A stretch of 64,000 nt of DNA from Runella aurantiaca (GTDB taxonomy: Bacteria; Bacteroidota; Bacteroidia; Cytophagales; Spirosomataceae), in assembly GCF_003339505.1 (NCBI RefSeq), contig NZ_QPIW01000007.1, forward strand, positions 186,001 through 250,000. Direction: 5' to 3'. Position 1 is the stretch's first letter. Every line of letters begins with the position of its first letter. A model generated the notes under the pieces. The model was not told the origin of the DNA. It ran no database searches and was given only the letters and a program-made list of their open reading frames with translations. A program made the translations under genes and the position numbers. This document shows, piece after piece, positions 55,553 through 64,000 of the stretch.

Positions 55553-57661
55553 ATGTCCTTAAATTTATCGGTTTATACTTTTCGCCAGTATTCATTTCCT
55601 GCATTCTGTTCAAAGCTGAGCGGTGTGGCCTGTATTTTATTTTCACTTACCAGTCTAGCCCAACAAAAAGATTCGCTAAAAACCCTGTCGCTCGCGCCCG
55701 TCACCGTCACCACGACGCGCCTGGAGACCAACGAAAAACGCCTGCCTGCTGCCCTCACGGTTTTGGATGGTAGCCGAATTCAGATTGGACAACCCCAACT
55801 TTCTTTGTTTGAATCGTTGGGTGGTGTGGCGGGCCTTTTTGCCCAAAATCCCGACAATTTCAATCAAGATTTGCGGATTTCTATTCGTGGATTCGGCGCC
55901 CGGGCGGCTTTTGGGATTCGTGGTATTCGACTGGTGGTGGATGGAATTCCTGAATCTACCCCCGACGGGCAAGCCGACGTCGACAACTTGGACATGGGCG
56001 CCATGCGTCGATTGGAAGTAATGCGTGGGCCTTCATCGGGATTGTTTGGAAACGCGGCCGGAGGAATCATCAGCCTACAAACCGACAACGCCGCCGATAT
56101 GCCATTGGTGGAAGGACAAGCCACCGTAGGCTCCTACGGCTTTAGAAGTTTTCGTATAAAAACGGGGGGACAAAAAGGGAAATTCCAATACGTTTTTATC
56201 GGAACGCACAATCAATCAGATGGTTATCGGGGTAATAGTCGCATGGAGAGTAGTATTTTCAACTTGAAACTCCGTTATGATTTTGATTCTCTGACGCGCC
56301 TTTCGATATTGGCCAACTACGGCACCAGCCCCGAAGCAGACGATCCGGGCGGACTTACCTTGGCGCAGGTAAACGAAAATCGTCGTCAAGCGCATCCCAA
56401 TAACCTTCGTTTTCTGGCGTCAGAATCCGTGAATCAGGGGCGTATCGGCATTATTTTCGAAAAGCGGATGGGCAAGAGTTTGATTTTTGCGCGTGTTTTT
56501 GGCACCAAACGTGACTTTGCCAACTACCTAGCGTTTCAGGCCGCAGGTGCAGGAACCATCAATCGTACGTTTGCGGGAGCAAGCTGGCAGTACCAATACA
56601 CCCAACAATTTGGGGAGTTGAACTATCGTTTTCGACTAGGAACGGATTTTGAAACGCAGGCCGATACCCGTCGCCGGTTTGATAACCTAACGGGCACACG
56701 CGGAAAACTGACGTTTGACCAAGTCGAATCTTTCAAAAACATTGCTGCCTACATTACCCAAGAACTTTCTTTTCGCAAAGCAACCCTCCTCACTGGCTTA
56801 CGCTCGGATGCCATTCGGATGAAAGCCGAAGATGCCTTCTTGAGCGACGGCGACCAATCGGGCAAACGGCAATACAGCCGCCTCAATCCTACCCTAGGGG
56901 TTTCATACGAACTTTCTTCGAAGGTGAATGTATACACCAATTTGGGCACGAGCTTTGAAACACCCACGCTCAGCGAACTCTCCAACAATCCATCGGGAAC
57001 GGGTGGGCTGAACCCCGAATTAACGCCCCAACGCGCCACCAATTATGAAATCGGAGCCAAAACCTTTCTGAGCCCTCGCGTGCGGGTGGATGTGGCCTTG
57101 TTCAACATCAATGTAAAAGATGAATTGGTGCCTTATCAAATCACTGGGCAGCCGGGACGCGTTTTTTACCGCAATGCGGGAAGCTCCCGCCGGCAGGGAA
57201 TTGAGCTTAGTTTTAACACGGTTTTGGCCAAAGGATTGTCCTTGTTTTCAAACTATACCTACTCTGATTTCAAGTATAAAACCTATAAAACCACGGCGGG
57301 TGAATTTGACGGGAATACCCTCCCTGGCATTCCAAAACACGCCGCCCAAGCCGAATTAAGGTACTTCCGGCCGTCGGGTTTGTTTGCTATCGCGCAAATA
57401 CGCCACGCTTCTGATCTCTACGCCGACGACGCCAACGCCGTGACTGCCAATGGATATACCAACCTGAACCTAAGAATTGGGGGGACTTTTCGCGCCGGGC
57501 GCTTAGGAATTGAGCCTTTTGTGGGGGTAAACAACTTACTGAATACCATTTATTTTCAAAACGTTCAAATCAATGCCGCCAACGGTCGCTATTTTGAACC
57601 CGCGCAAGGGCGCTTCTGGTTTGGGGGGGCAAAAATAAATATTCAAAAAAATCGTAGCTAA
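55553..57661 (+). CDS. TonB-dependent receptor
   Basis: A 702-residue outer-membrane transporter. Signal peptide ends near SLTSLAQ. The plug domain includes APVTVTTTRLETNEKRLPAA, DLRISIRGFGARAAFGIRG and MRRLEVMRGPSSGLFGNAAG; the barrel includes DPGGLTLAQVNENRRQAHPN and LYADDANAVTANGYTNLNLR. The last residues are not the classical aromatic-terminated strand but end NIQKNRS after FWFGGAKINI. The layout resembles FecA-like siderophore or metal-complex receptors. No ABC or TonB gene is nearby; the substrate is unknown. Confidence 0.92.
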   Translation: MSLNLSVYTFRQYSFPAFCSKLSGVACILFSLTSLAQQKDSLKTLSLAPVTVTTTRLETNEKRLPAALTVLDGSRIQIGQPQLSLFESLGGVAGLFAQNPDNFNQDLRISIRGFGARAAFGIRGIRLVVDGIPESTPDGQADVDNLDMGAMRRLEVMRGPSSGLFGNAAGGIISLQTDNAADMPLVEGQATVGSYGFRSFRIKTGGQKGKFQYVFIGTHNQSDGYRGNSRMESSIFNLKLRYDFDSLTRLSILANYGTSPEADDPGGLTLAQVNENRRQAHPNNLRFLASESVNQGRIGIIFEKRMGKSLIFARVFGTKRDFANYLAFQAAGAGTINRTFAGASWQYQYTQQFGELNYRFRLGTDFETQADTRRRFDNLTGTRGKLTFDQVESFKNIAAYITQELSFRKATLLTGLRSDAIRMKAEDAFLSDGDQSGKRQYSRLNPTLGVSYELSSKVNVYTNLGTSFETPTLSELSNNPSGTGGLNPELTPQRATNYEIGAKTFLSPRVRVDVALFNINVKDELVPYQITGQPGRVFYRNAGSSRRQGIELSFNTVLAKGLSLFSNYTYSDFKYKTYKTTAGEFDGNTLPGIPKHAAQAELRYFRPSGLFAIAQIRHASDLYADDANAVTANGYTNLNLRIGGTFRAGRLGIEPFVGVNNLLNTIYFQNVQINAANGRYFEPAQGRFWFGGAKINIQKNRS

Positions 57662-57779
57662 ATTGTTAAACTTTTGAGGAAATAAACTGTCTAACTTTCG
57701 GAATTAAGATTCCAATTTTCGACGCTTTTTTGGGCGAGTTTGTCGCATCAGAGGCTCAAAAAATTACGATTAATGTACA
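57662..57779. other. Intergenic region between the TonB receptor and the candidate small RNA
   Basis: About 120 bp of noncoding DNA after the receptor stop. No hairpin of note and no open frame was seen. The stretch continues into the small RNA candidate. Confidence 0.4.
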
Positions 57780-57810
57780 TTTGTTGGATTCAACTATTTT
57801 GCTATCTTGC
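57780..57810 (+). promoter_or_regulatory. Promoter of the candidate small RNA
   Basis: TTTG (57780-57783), a 19-bp spacer and TATCTTGC (57803-57810), six of six fixed bases up to the last two of TAnnTTTG. Transcription would begin near 57816. Confidence 0.5.
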
Positions 57811-57815
57811 AAAAG

Positions 57816-58020
57816 TTTTAAACAAAATAGGTAAAATCCTGTTATCCTTGTAAAGCGTTACAATTGGAACTTTTTAATGGGTTAGCTTTGTTATTTAATT
57901 GTTATGACAAATGAAGTTATAACACAATTTCGAAACAGAAACTTACGTTAAGTAAAATATTTTTAAAATGGCTGTATGGGTTGGACAGGCCTCGACTTTT
58001 AGTTGAGGCCTGTTTTTTTT
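57816..58020 (+). ncRNA. Candidate small RNA of about 205 nt
   Basis: A stretch bounded by a Bacteroidota-type promoter and by a strong rho-independent terminator. It contains only two very short frames with a start codon (15 and 12 codons). It matches no RNA family I recognise. The boundaries are inferred from the promoter and terminator only. Confidence 0.4.
57985..58020 (+). terminator. Rho-independent terminator with T8 tract
   Basis: ACAGGCCTC (57985-57993) pairs with GAGGCCTGT (58005-58013); GAC and GTT extend the stem with a G-T pair around a 5-nt loop. A run of eight T ends at 58020. Confidence 0.85.
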
Positions 58021-58100
58021 GCAAACACTCAACCTATTTCCCACTTAAACATCTTAAAATCAGGCATTTATGCTACAATAATAAAACAACGATATTACTC

Positions 58101-58691
58101 TTATTTACTATTTTTTGTTAGCTGCTTGATTTTAAAATCTTTTTCGAAAGTATACTTCTCGGTATATTTTCCCTCGTTGACATCTTCCATAAAAAGCGTC
58201 AGCGTATCATTTTTAAGGCTAGCTTCTACCTGATAGTTTCCCTCGGCGTTGTCGTAATACACCTCTTTGGCATTCAGAATTTTATGATTTTTGTCATACA
58301 AACACAGCCAAACGGTGTTTTCGTTGTCGTATTCCCGGGCTATGAGCAGCATTCTCGCGTTGGTTGCCGTAACGATTTCGTCCAAAAGATGATACTTGTA
58401 CTCTTCGTTAAGGTTTTCATCAATGGCTTCCACAAAATAAGTAGCGATTTCTTTCTGCGTCAATATGGGTAATTTGTTCAACCGACCTTTTTCAATCAAA
58501 TCATTGAAAGTCAAAGCGAAAGGCTTCATCCTCGGTTGTACCTCGGCCGTCTTTTCTACGACCGAAGTTTGTGTTATCTTCGGGGCCATAGCATTTTTTT
58601 TATTGGTTTGTTCTGGCTCGGTTTTACACCCCAATGCAATAAAAAGCAGAAAAATCAACGGCAAATAAAGGTGAGTCATTTTTAAATTCAT
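58101..58691 (-). CDS. Hypothetical lipoprotein
   Basis: A 196-residue lipoprotein started at the ATG at 58691 (MNLKMTHLYLPLIFLLFI; the second Met is also possible), with lipobox IALGC. The mature chain has a strand-rich second half (EVYYDNAEGNYQVEASLKND). No family was recognised. It lies 43 bp downstream of the next exported-protein gene on the same strand. Confidence 0.6.
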   Translation of the reverse strand: MNLKMTHLYLPLIFLLFIALGCKTEPEQTNKKNAMAPKITQTSVVEKTAEVQPRMKPFALTFNDLIEKGRLNKLPILTQKEIATYFVEAIDENLNEEYKYHLLDEIVTATNARMLLIAREYDNENTVWLCLYDKNHKILNAKEVYYDNAEGNYQVEASLKNDTLTLFMEDVNEGKYTEKYTFEKDFKIKQLTKNSK

Positions 58692-58734
58692 GGCTGTACA
58701 AAATGGGATAATAAGTAGGTTAAACACTTCAGTT

Positions 58735-59487
58735 TTAACTGATTTTTCCAGCTTCCAGCAGCGTTGATTGAATCGCTCTTTCGCCTTTGATGTTAGGCTG
58801 CGGCTCCGCCAGTTTTGAGATTGTCAGGCGTTTCGTCGACTTATCAAAACGCCAAACAGCAAATTCGACCTCCTTTTGGGCGTTTTCTAGCATGATTACG
58901 TTGGATGCTTCCAGAGGTTCGGAAACACAATCGCCCGAATAACATACCGAAAATTTTTGGTATGCTGGAAACCCTTCAATCCGACCATCTGCGGTAAACG
59001 TGACGACTAGTTGTTTTTGGGTAGCGGCATCGACGATGGCATACGTCCCAGCAACAGTTGCGTTATTCAAACCATATTCAAATCCTTCAAAAACGGAGGT
59101 TTTTCGAAAAGACGCAGGTTGACTTTGGCCCGTAAACTCCTGTTCTAAAGCCACAAACGAAGTATCAGACGACAGAATCAACACCAAATCTTTGAGCGTT
59201 CCTTGGTGTTGATACGCATTTTTTACAAAGCAGGTATCCTGTTTGATTTCGTACTTTAACGGATACTCTTCCACGCCATTTCGAACCAAAACACTGTCGG
59301 GACGGTCGAAGACCAATTCGGTACAATAAAAGGGAATCGCGCTCAAGAGCGTATCGGAAGCATGTGCGAGGTATGATTCGTTCAAAAATGTACCTTTCAA
59401 CACAATTTGACTGTCGTTTTTAACCCAACAGGCTTTCAGTCCAATGGCAATCGCCAACGAAATTAAGGTGTACTTTATCTTTTTCAT
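58735..59487 (-). CDS. Hypothetical lipoprotein
   Basis: A 250-residue exported protein whose signal (YTLISLAIAIGLKAC) ends in a probable lipobox Cys. Several Cys follow (YCTELVFDRPDS, DTCFVKNAYQHQ, CYSGDCVSEP), which may form disulfides. Strand-rich repeats such as TFTADGRIEGFPAYQKFSV suggest a beta-sheet domain. No family was recognised. It is probably co-transcribed with the 58101 gene. Confidence 0.6.
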   Translation of the reverse strand: MKKIKYTLISLAIAIGLKACWVKNDSQIVLKGTFLNESYLAHASDTLLSAIPFYCTELVFDRPDSVLVRNGVEEYPLKYEIKQDTCFVKNAYQHQGTLKDLVLILSSDTSFVALEQEFTGQSQPASFRKTSVFEGFEYGLNNATVAGTYAIVDAATQKQLVVTFTADGRIEGFPAYQKFSVCYSGDCVSEPLEASNVIMLENAQKEVEFAVWRFDKSTKRLTISKLAEPQPNIKGERAIQSTLLEAGKIS

Positions 59488-59703
59488 AGCTGTTAAATTG
59501 TAATCAAGAGCAAAGATATACTTCTCTAAGGCATAGAGACTTACAATCTTAGTTATCGGTAATACAACGATACCAACTGCCTTTTTGACACATCAAAAGT
59601 CAGAAAAAAGTAAAAGGAACTCAATTTATCGTAGCTCAGGCGTAGAAAAAAGAAGCTGAATAGAAGCAGAAAAGCCCTAAACCGTTTGGGATACTAAGCC
59701 CTC

Positions 59704-60111
59704 TCAGGCTTTTTTAAGCTTTAGGGTCTCTAACAAGCCATTTCCAAAAATTAAAAGTAAGATAATCGGCATCAGGATGGCTCCTGTTTTAAAGCCCGCT
59801 CCTGTCATGGCATAAGAGCCCGAAGAAAATTTCATTATCGTATTGATTAACAACCCAATCGAGCAAACCGTAAGGATACCTAAAACAATTAGGGCCGTTT
59901 GTTTGCCCGCTTTGGGCATAAACGCAACAACGAGTGTGCTAACAAAAGCAGAAATGCCAACTGTTGCCAAGGCCCGGGGGAACGTTCTGATCATATCGTA
60001 TTTAAAAACCAAAACCCCCAATTTCCCCAGTAGGTTGGGATGGGCCAAAAGCCACGCGTCAACGACCACTAAAACAAGGATTATAAAGTAAAAGGAAGGA
60101 TTTTGTTTCAT
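59704..60111 (-). CDS. Small four-helix membrane protein of unknown function
   Basis: A 135-residue protein from the ATG at 60111 (MKQNPSFYFIILVLVVVD); an upstream start adds 19 poorly conserved-looking residues. Four membrane helices are visible, for example ALATVGISAFVSTLVVAFM, TALIVLGILTVCSIGLLIN and AILMPIILLLIFGNGLL. No family was recognised. Confidence 0.6.
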   Translation of the reverse strand: MKQNPSFYFIILVLVVVDAWLLAHPNLLGKLGVLVFKYDMIRTFPRALATVGISAFVSTLVVAFMPKAGKQTALIVLGILTVCSIGLLINTIMKFSSGSYAMTGAGFKTGAILMPIILLLIFGNGLLETLKLKKA

Positions 60112-60377
60112 TTTTTTGGCGACAGGTATATATTCGGGGTAAAGATAATTCATTTTACACAAGAACATTGCCTTCCCACAACCCGAGTAGTGCGCTGTTT
60201 TGGGTCTCTTGCCAAAATTCTAGCCTTTTTTTGCAGTACCTACGTAGGAAAATCGCTTTTTTGCCAAATTTGAGTAGAGGTATAAGCGTTGATTTCCCAC
60301 TTTTGTTTCGCAGAAAACCGACCGCAAAGAGTATTTGAAACCCTGTTGGCTCTTTGCTCAAAGAATCAAAAAGTGAT

Positions 60378-61271
60378 ATGAAGAAAAACATACTGATTCC
60401 CAACCTAAAGCCCTCAGAGTTTGATGATTATTTGTTTGCAGGCTGGAGAGCACCTATTTCGGGATTTTATGACCGATTTCACGTTTCACGCATCGAGGAT
60501 TATAAAAATCATTTAACGCTTCCGTTGTTGCCTCATCGCCGTTCGGTTTGTTTTTTTATATTTCTGACCAAAGGAAAAGTCATCCGTAGCAAAGGGCTGA
60601 GCAATTACGAAATTATCCCCGATTCTTTCTTTTTTCTCGCTGCCGACCAAATCACCTCCTTGGAATATGTCAGTCCCGATGCAGAAGGTTTTTACTGTCA
60701 TTTCTTGCCTGAAATCTTCAATCACTCAGCCCTCAAAATTGATTTTGAATATGACTTCCCTTTTTTTCAAATTACGGGCGAACCTCTCCTGAAGGTAAGC
60801 GACAAAGAACGCGTCATGCAGTTGTTACATATTCTAGAAAACGAAAATTACAAAAACCGAGAAGACCGTTTTGGGGTGATTCCTTTGTATTTACATGCGC
60901 TATTGTCTGAATTAAAACTCCAACTAGAACCCACCGGACAAAAAATTAAAAATGCGTCGGCGCATCTTACGCAACGCTACAAAAATGCACTGTCAGAATT
61001 CATTTATGACAAAAAAACTGTGGCAGAATTTGCTGATTATTTGGCCGTTACGCCCAATCATCTTCACAAATGCATAAAAACCACTACTGGAAAATCTGCT
61101 CATCATCTACTTGAAGACATGCGTATCTTAGAGGCAAAGGTATTACTAAAACAAACCAATCTGACCATTGGCGAAATCGCCTTCAAAATCGGCCGATTTG
61201 AACCGAGCGATTTTAGTAGATTCTTCAGAATCAATACTGGAATAACGCCTTCGGCGTATAGGCAAGGCTAA
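60378..61271 (+). CDS. AraC family transcriptional regulator
   Basis: A 297-residue regulator from the ATG at 60378; an upstream TTG frame extension is not needed. The N-terminal half resembles a cupin sensor (ALKIDFEYDFPFFQITGEPL), and the C-terminal 100 residues carry the helix-turn-helix pair, seen as VAEFADYLAVTPNHLHKCIK and IGEIAFKIGRFEPSDFSRFF, then TGITPSAYRQG. It sits 206 bp upstream of the MFS-crotonase-ligase operon on the same strand and is a fair candidate for its regulator; this is inference. Confidence 0.9.
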   Translation: MKKNILIPNLKPSEFDDYLFAGWRAPISGFYDRFHVSRIEDYKNHLTLPLLPHRRSVCFFIFLTKGKVIRSKGLSNYEIIPDSFFFLAADQITSLEYVSPDAEGFYCHFLPEIFNHSALKIDFEYDFPFFQITGEPLLKVSDKERVMQLLHILENENYKNREDRFGVIPLYLHALLSELKLQLEPTGQKIKNASAHLTQRYKNALSEFIYDKKTVAEFADYLAVTPNHLHKCIKTTTGKSAHHLLEDMRILEAKVLLKQTNLTIGEIAFKIGRFEPSDFSRFFRINTGITPSAYRQG

Positions 61272-61423
61272 GTGAATGACGAAAGCGAGACAATTTTAAA
61301 ATTCAGAATAACTACCTACAACTTCGCACTTCGTCATTCAAACAGTCACTTGTTCGAGAAATGATTGTTTTTGCATACTATTCAACGTTTCTTGCCTACC
61401 GTGTAAGCTAAAAAAAGCGCAAC

Positions 61424-61453
61424 TTTGTATTGTGTTATTTTGATATATTTTTG
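61424..61453 (+). promoter_or_regulatory. Promoter of the MFS-crotonase-ligase operon
   Basis: TTTG (61424-61427), an 18-bp spacer and TATTTTTG (61446-61453), an exact TAnnTTTG. Transcription would begin near 61459, 19 bp before the MFS ATG. Confidence 0.7.
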
Positions 61454-61477
61454 TAACATTTCAACCCAATGCAATAA

Positions 61478-62779
61478 ATGCCTTCCTCGTTACGCTCTTC
61501 GTGGTATGCCGTTTTTGTGCTTACGCTGGCCAATATTTCTTCATTCATTGACCGGCAAATTTTGAGTTTATTGGTCAAGCCCATCAAGCGTGACCTGCAC
61601 CTCTCTGATACCGAAATGAGTCTGTTGATGGGTTTGAGTTTTGCCATTTTTTATACACTATTCGGGATGTTTATCGGTCGACTCGCCGATAGGGGGAGCC
61701 GTCGGAATATCATTGTGGTAGGGATTACGGTCTGGTCGGTCATGACGGCGCTGTGTGCGGGCATTGGTAATTACGTTCAATTTTTTTTAGCCCGGATGGG
61801 TGTCGGCGTGGGGGAATCAACCCTATCCCCCTCCGCTTTTTCGCTGATTGCCGACCTGTTTCCCAAAAATCGTTTGGCCACAGCGATGAGCATTTTTTCA
61901 ATGGGCGTATTTCTGGGGTCGGGTTTAGCGATGCTCATCGGCTCTGGAATTGTGGCTAAATTGCCCGCTGAAGGTATGGTTTTGGTACCTGTTTTTGGAG
62001 AGATATATCCTTGGCAATTGATTTTTCTGTACGTTGGCTTACCCGGATTGGCCATTGCTTTATTGCTTCTTACTATCAAAGAACCAGCACGAACAAATAC
62101 CTTAATGATTAAAAATCAAAAGGTTAAACTTTCTTTTTCAGAATCCTTAAAAATTATTTTTAAACATAAAAAAGCCTACTTACTGATTTGCTTTGCTACT
62201 TCTTGCCAGGCATTGATCAATTACGGATGCAATGCCTGGATACCCACATTTGTCATTCGCACCTACGGTTGGGAGGCTCCAAGAGCGGGGGCTTTTTACG
62301 GTGCGGTGGTGGTAGTTGCTTCGCTGTTGGGCGTTCTGTTTGGCGGTTGGTATGCCGACAAGCTCACCAAACAGGGCATCACCGACGGTCGATTGCGCGT
62401 GGGTGTTTTAGGGATTTCAATGGCATTTTTTGCCTTTTTTATTCCACTATTGCCCAAAGCCGAATGGGCGTTGTTGGCTATTTCTATTCCCGTTTTTGGA
62501 TTAGCTGCACCCTTTGGGGCGGCTACGGCGGCCATTCAGGAAATCATGCCCAACCAAGTAAGGGCGTTGGCTTCGTCGATTTTCCTCTTTATTCTCAACC
62601 TAATCGGCATTGGCTTAGGGCCGTTGTTGGTGGCATTTTTTACCGATTTTGTCTTTAAAGATGAGTCAATGATTCGATATTCTATTCTGTATTTATACTT
62701 AATTGGTGGTGGTATAGGTCTATTGTTCAGCTGGTTATCATTAAAACCTTACCGCCTTGCAATGCAAGAGTATAAATAA
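61478..62779 (+). CDS. MFS transporter, spinster-like family
   Basis: A 433-residue inner-membrane transporter with twelve helices. The N-terminus has TLANISSFIDRQILSLLVKP, the spinster-type opening, and GMFIGRLADRGSRRNIIVVG, the MFS loop 2-3 motif. Further blocks are GVGVGESTLSPSAFSLIADL and QEIMPNQVRALASSIFLFIL. Relatives in aromatic-acid gene clusters import carboxylates. Placed before a crotonase and a feruloyl-CoA synthase-like gene, it is the likely importer of their substrate. Confidence 0.88.
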   Translation: MPSSLRSSWYAVFVLTLANISSFIDRQILSLLVKPIKRDLHLSDTEMSLLMGLSFAIFYTLFGMFIGRLADRGSRRNIIVVGITVWSVMTALCAGIGNYVQFFLARMGVGVGESTLSPSAFSLIADLFPKNRLATAMSIFSMGVFLGSGLAMLIGSGIVAKLPAEGMVLVPVFGEIYPWQLIFLYVGLPGLAIALLLLTIKEPARTNTLMIKNQKVKLSFSESLKIIFKHKKAYLLICFATSCQALINYGCNAWIPTFVIRTYGWEAPRAGAFYGAVVVVASLLGVLFGGWYADKLTKQGITDGRLRVGVLGISMAFFAFFIPLLPKAEWALLAISIPVFGLAAPFGAATAAIQEIMPNQVRALASSIFLFILNLIGIGLGPLLVAFFTDFVFKDESMIRYSILYLYLIGGGIGLLFSWLSLKPYRLAMQEYK

Positions 62780-62821
62780 AGACAGGTTTTTAATTTTTAC
62801 GTGATTCAACCTCTAAACACC

Positions 62822-63577
62822 ATGTTACAAACCGAAATAAAAGACGAACTTTTATTCGTAAAAATCAACCGTCCCAAAAAGCGAAATGCCATCAATGATG
62901 AACTGCTTTTAAGCATTGAAGCTGTTTTTTCCACGATACCAGCGGGTATCAAGTGCGCAATCATTTACGGGGAAGGGAGCCATTTCAGCGCGGGTCTTGA
63001 CCTTTCAGCTTTGCGTGAAAGAAACATCGTGGAGGGATTGCATCATTCTCGTATGTGGCATCGGGTCATGGAACGAATTCAGTTTGGTACGGTGCCCGTT
63101 ATTGCAGTCCTGCACGGTGCTTGTGTAGGGGGTGGATTGGAAATTGCCGCATCTTGTCATATTCGAGTGGCTGAAAAAAGCACTTTTTATGCCCTTCCAG
63201 AAGGCCAAAGAGGGATTTTTGTGGGTGGCGGAGCATCAGTGCGCTTACCCAAACTCATCGGTATGGCTCGCATGACCGACATGATGCTTACGGGCCGCGT
63301 ACTTACGGCAGAGGAAGGATTCACGTACGGGCTTTCGCAATACTTGACTGAAGAAAGAAAAGGATTGGAAAAGGCCGTAGAGTTAGCAAAAAAGATTGCC
63401 TCAAATGCCGAAATAACCAACTATGCCCTGATGCACATTTTGCCCAAAATCGTTGATTCGGGGCAAACGGAAGGGCTAATGATGGAATCGCTGATTGCGG
63501 CAATCTCATCGGCAAGCCCGGAGGCGCAAAGGCGGTTACAGGATTTTTTGGAAGGGCGAGCCCAAAAAGTGATTTAA
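62822..63577 (+). CDS. Crotonase/enoyl-CoA hydratase family protein
   Basis: A 251-residue crotonase fold enzyme from the ATG at 62822; a GTG seven codons earlier adds residues unlike the family. Oxyanion-hole motifs are HFSAGLDLSAL near residue 60 and HGACVGGGLEIAASCHIRVA near residue 98. ALPEGQRGIFVGGGASVRLP is characteristic of crotonases found beside feruloyl-CoA synthase genes. It may hydrate or cleave a hydroxycinnamoyl-CoA thioester. It lies 42 bp after the MFS gene and 26 bp before the ligase. Confidence 0.88.
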   Translation: MLQTEIKDELLFVKINRPKKRNAINDELLLSIEAVFSTIPAGIKCAIIYGEGSHFSAGLDLSALRERNIVEGLHHSRMWHRVMERIQFGTVPVIAVLHGACVGGGLEIAASCHIRVAEKSTFYALPEGQRGIFVGGGASVRLPKLIGMARMTDMMLTGRVLTAEEGFTYGLSQYLTEERKGLEKAVELAKKIASNAEITNYALMHILPKIVDSGQTEGLMMESLIAAISSASPEAQRRLQDFLEGRAQKVI

Positions 63578-63603
63578 GAAATGACATACAGACGGTTAAG
63601 TTA

Positions 63604-64000
63604 TGTTTAAAGATACGCTATTTGGGCCGACGACGACCGAAAAAATGACGCAAGCGGATGGCGCTGTTTTTTTGAAATTAAAACACCCGTTGGCTGAGTT
63701 TCCCGAAAAATTAACCCAAAAACTCATTTACTGGGCGGAAAAAGCGCCTAAAAAACTATTTTTAGCGCGTCGACACCCTAGAAATGGCCAATGGGAGGGC
63801 ATGACTTACGCGGAAACTTTGCAAAAAGTACGCGCCATTGCACAATACTTGCTCGACCTGCATTTTTTGGAAGGCGAAACCATCGTTATCCTTTCCGAAA
63901 ACAGTATCGAACATGCACTTTTAGCCCTAGCTGCGGTTCATATTGGCATTCCGTATTCGCCAATCTCACCGCCCTATTCGTTGATTTCCAATGATTTTGG
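63604..64000 (+). CDS. Feruloyl-CoA synthase-like acyl-CoA ligase, 5' part
   Basis: The gene is cut by the window end; 132 codons are visible. The translation begins MFKDTLFGPTTTEKMTQADG and contains YWAEKAPKKLFLARRHP, MTYAETLQKVRAIAQYLLDL and the conserved block ILSENSIEHALLALAAVHIG followed by IPYSPISPPYSLIS, matching the N-terminal part of feruloyl-CoA synthases of the AMP-binding superfamily. The ATP-binding signature lies beyond the window. It would activate a hydroxycinnamate or similar acid with CoA and ATP. Confidence 0.85.

Overview
The window looks like chromosomal DNA of a Bacteroidota bacterium, most likely order Cytophagales, family Spirosomataceae (Runella/Dyadobacter type). The evidence is GC content in the mid-40s by eye, and near-absent Shine-Dalgarno sites. 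Several good promoters fit the Bacteroidota form TTTG / about 19 bp / TAnnTTTG. Gene content fits too: many AraC regulators, Tat-exported sugar oxidoreductases, a TonB-dependent receptor, many lipoproteins and a carotenoid lycopene cyclase. No tRNA, rRNA, insertion sequence, integrase or CRISPR array was seen. The genus is an inference; the phylum is well supported.

Layout. 1-6.8 kb: two units in which an enzyme gene is followed by an AraC regulator of one subfamily (alpha/beta hydrolase; cupin), a pair of Tat-exported sugar enzymes, and a bestrophin-like channel. 7.1-9.2 kb: a tyrosinase followed by a free-standing copy of its own C-terminal domain. 9.3-14.7 kb: an amino acid:sodium symporter, a beta-helix/PDZ protein and rlmF. 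14.7-23.1 kb: a long run of minus-strand genes holding two more AraC paralogues, membrane proteins, NTF2-like proteins, a cupin, two c-type cytochromes and a TTHB210-like lipoprotein, plus the orphan 3' end of a lost gene. 23.4-49.9 kb: mostly ordinary chromosomal genes: LytTR regulator, queuosine precursor transporter, DUF255 thioredoxin protein, cell-wall hydrolases, FGE-like and TPR proteins, lipA, lycopene cyclase, nagB, pgi, GH25 lysozyme and a DNA glycosylase. A 54-residue cysteine-rich gene and a 32-bp tandem repeat lie here. 50-57.7 kb: a four-gene molybdenum hydroxylase operon (G-S-L-M order), an AraC regulator and a divergent TonB-dependent receptor. 57.7-61.3 kb: a candidate small RNA, three poorly known envelope proteins and an AraC gene. 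61.4 kb to the end: an operon of MFS transporter, crotonase and the start of a feruloyl-CoA synthase-like ligase, suggesting uptake and CoA-dependent breakdown of a hydroxycinnamate-like acid.

How the genes work together. Four AraC genes (19, 5406, 14689, 17793) share one architecture and each lies just downstream of a small exported or membrane protein gene, so the left third reads as repeated effector-plus-regulator modules. The 19.7-23.1 kb genes are tightly packed, with ATGA and TTGA stop/start overlaps, and most encode exported proteins with heme, cupin or NTF2-like folds. This is the best candidate for an undescribed periplasmic redox system, although its substrate cannot be read from the sequence. 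The right end could form an aromatic catabolic region, but the link between the molybdenum hydroxylase and the ligase operon is inference only.
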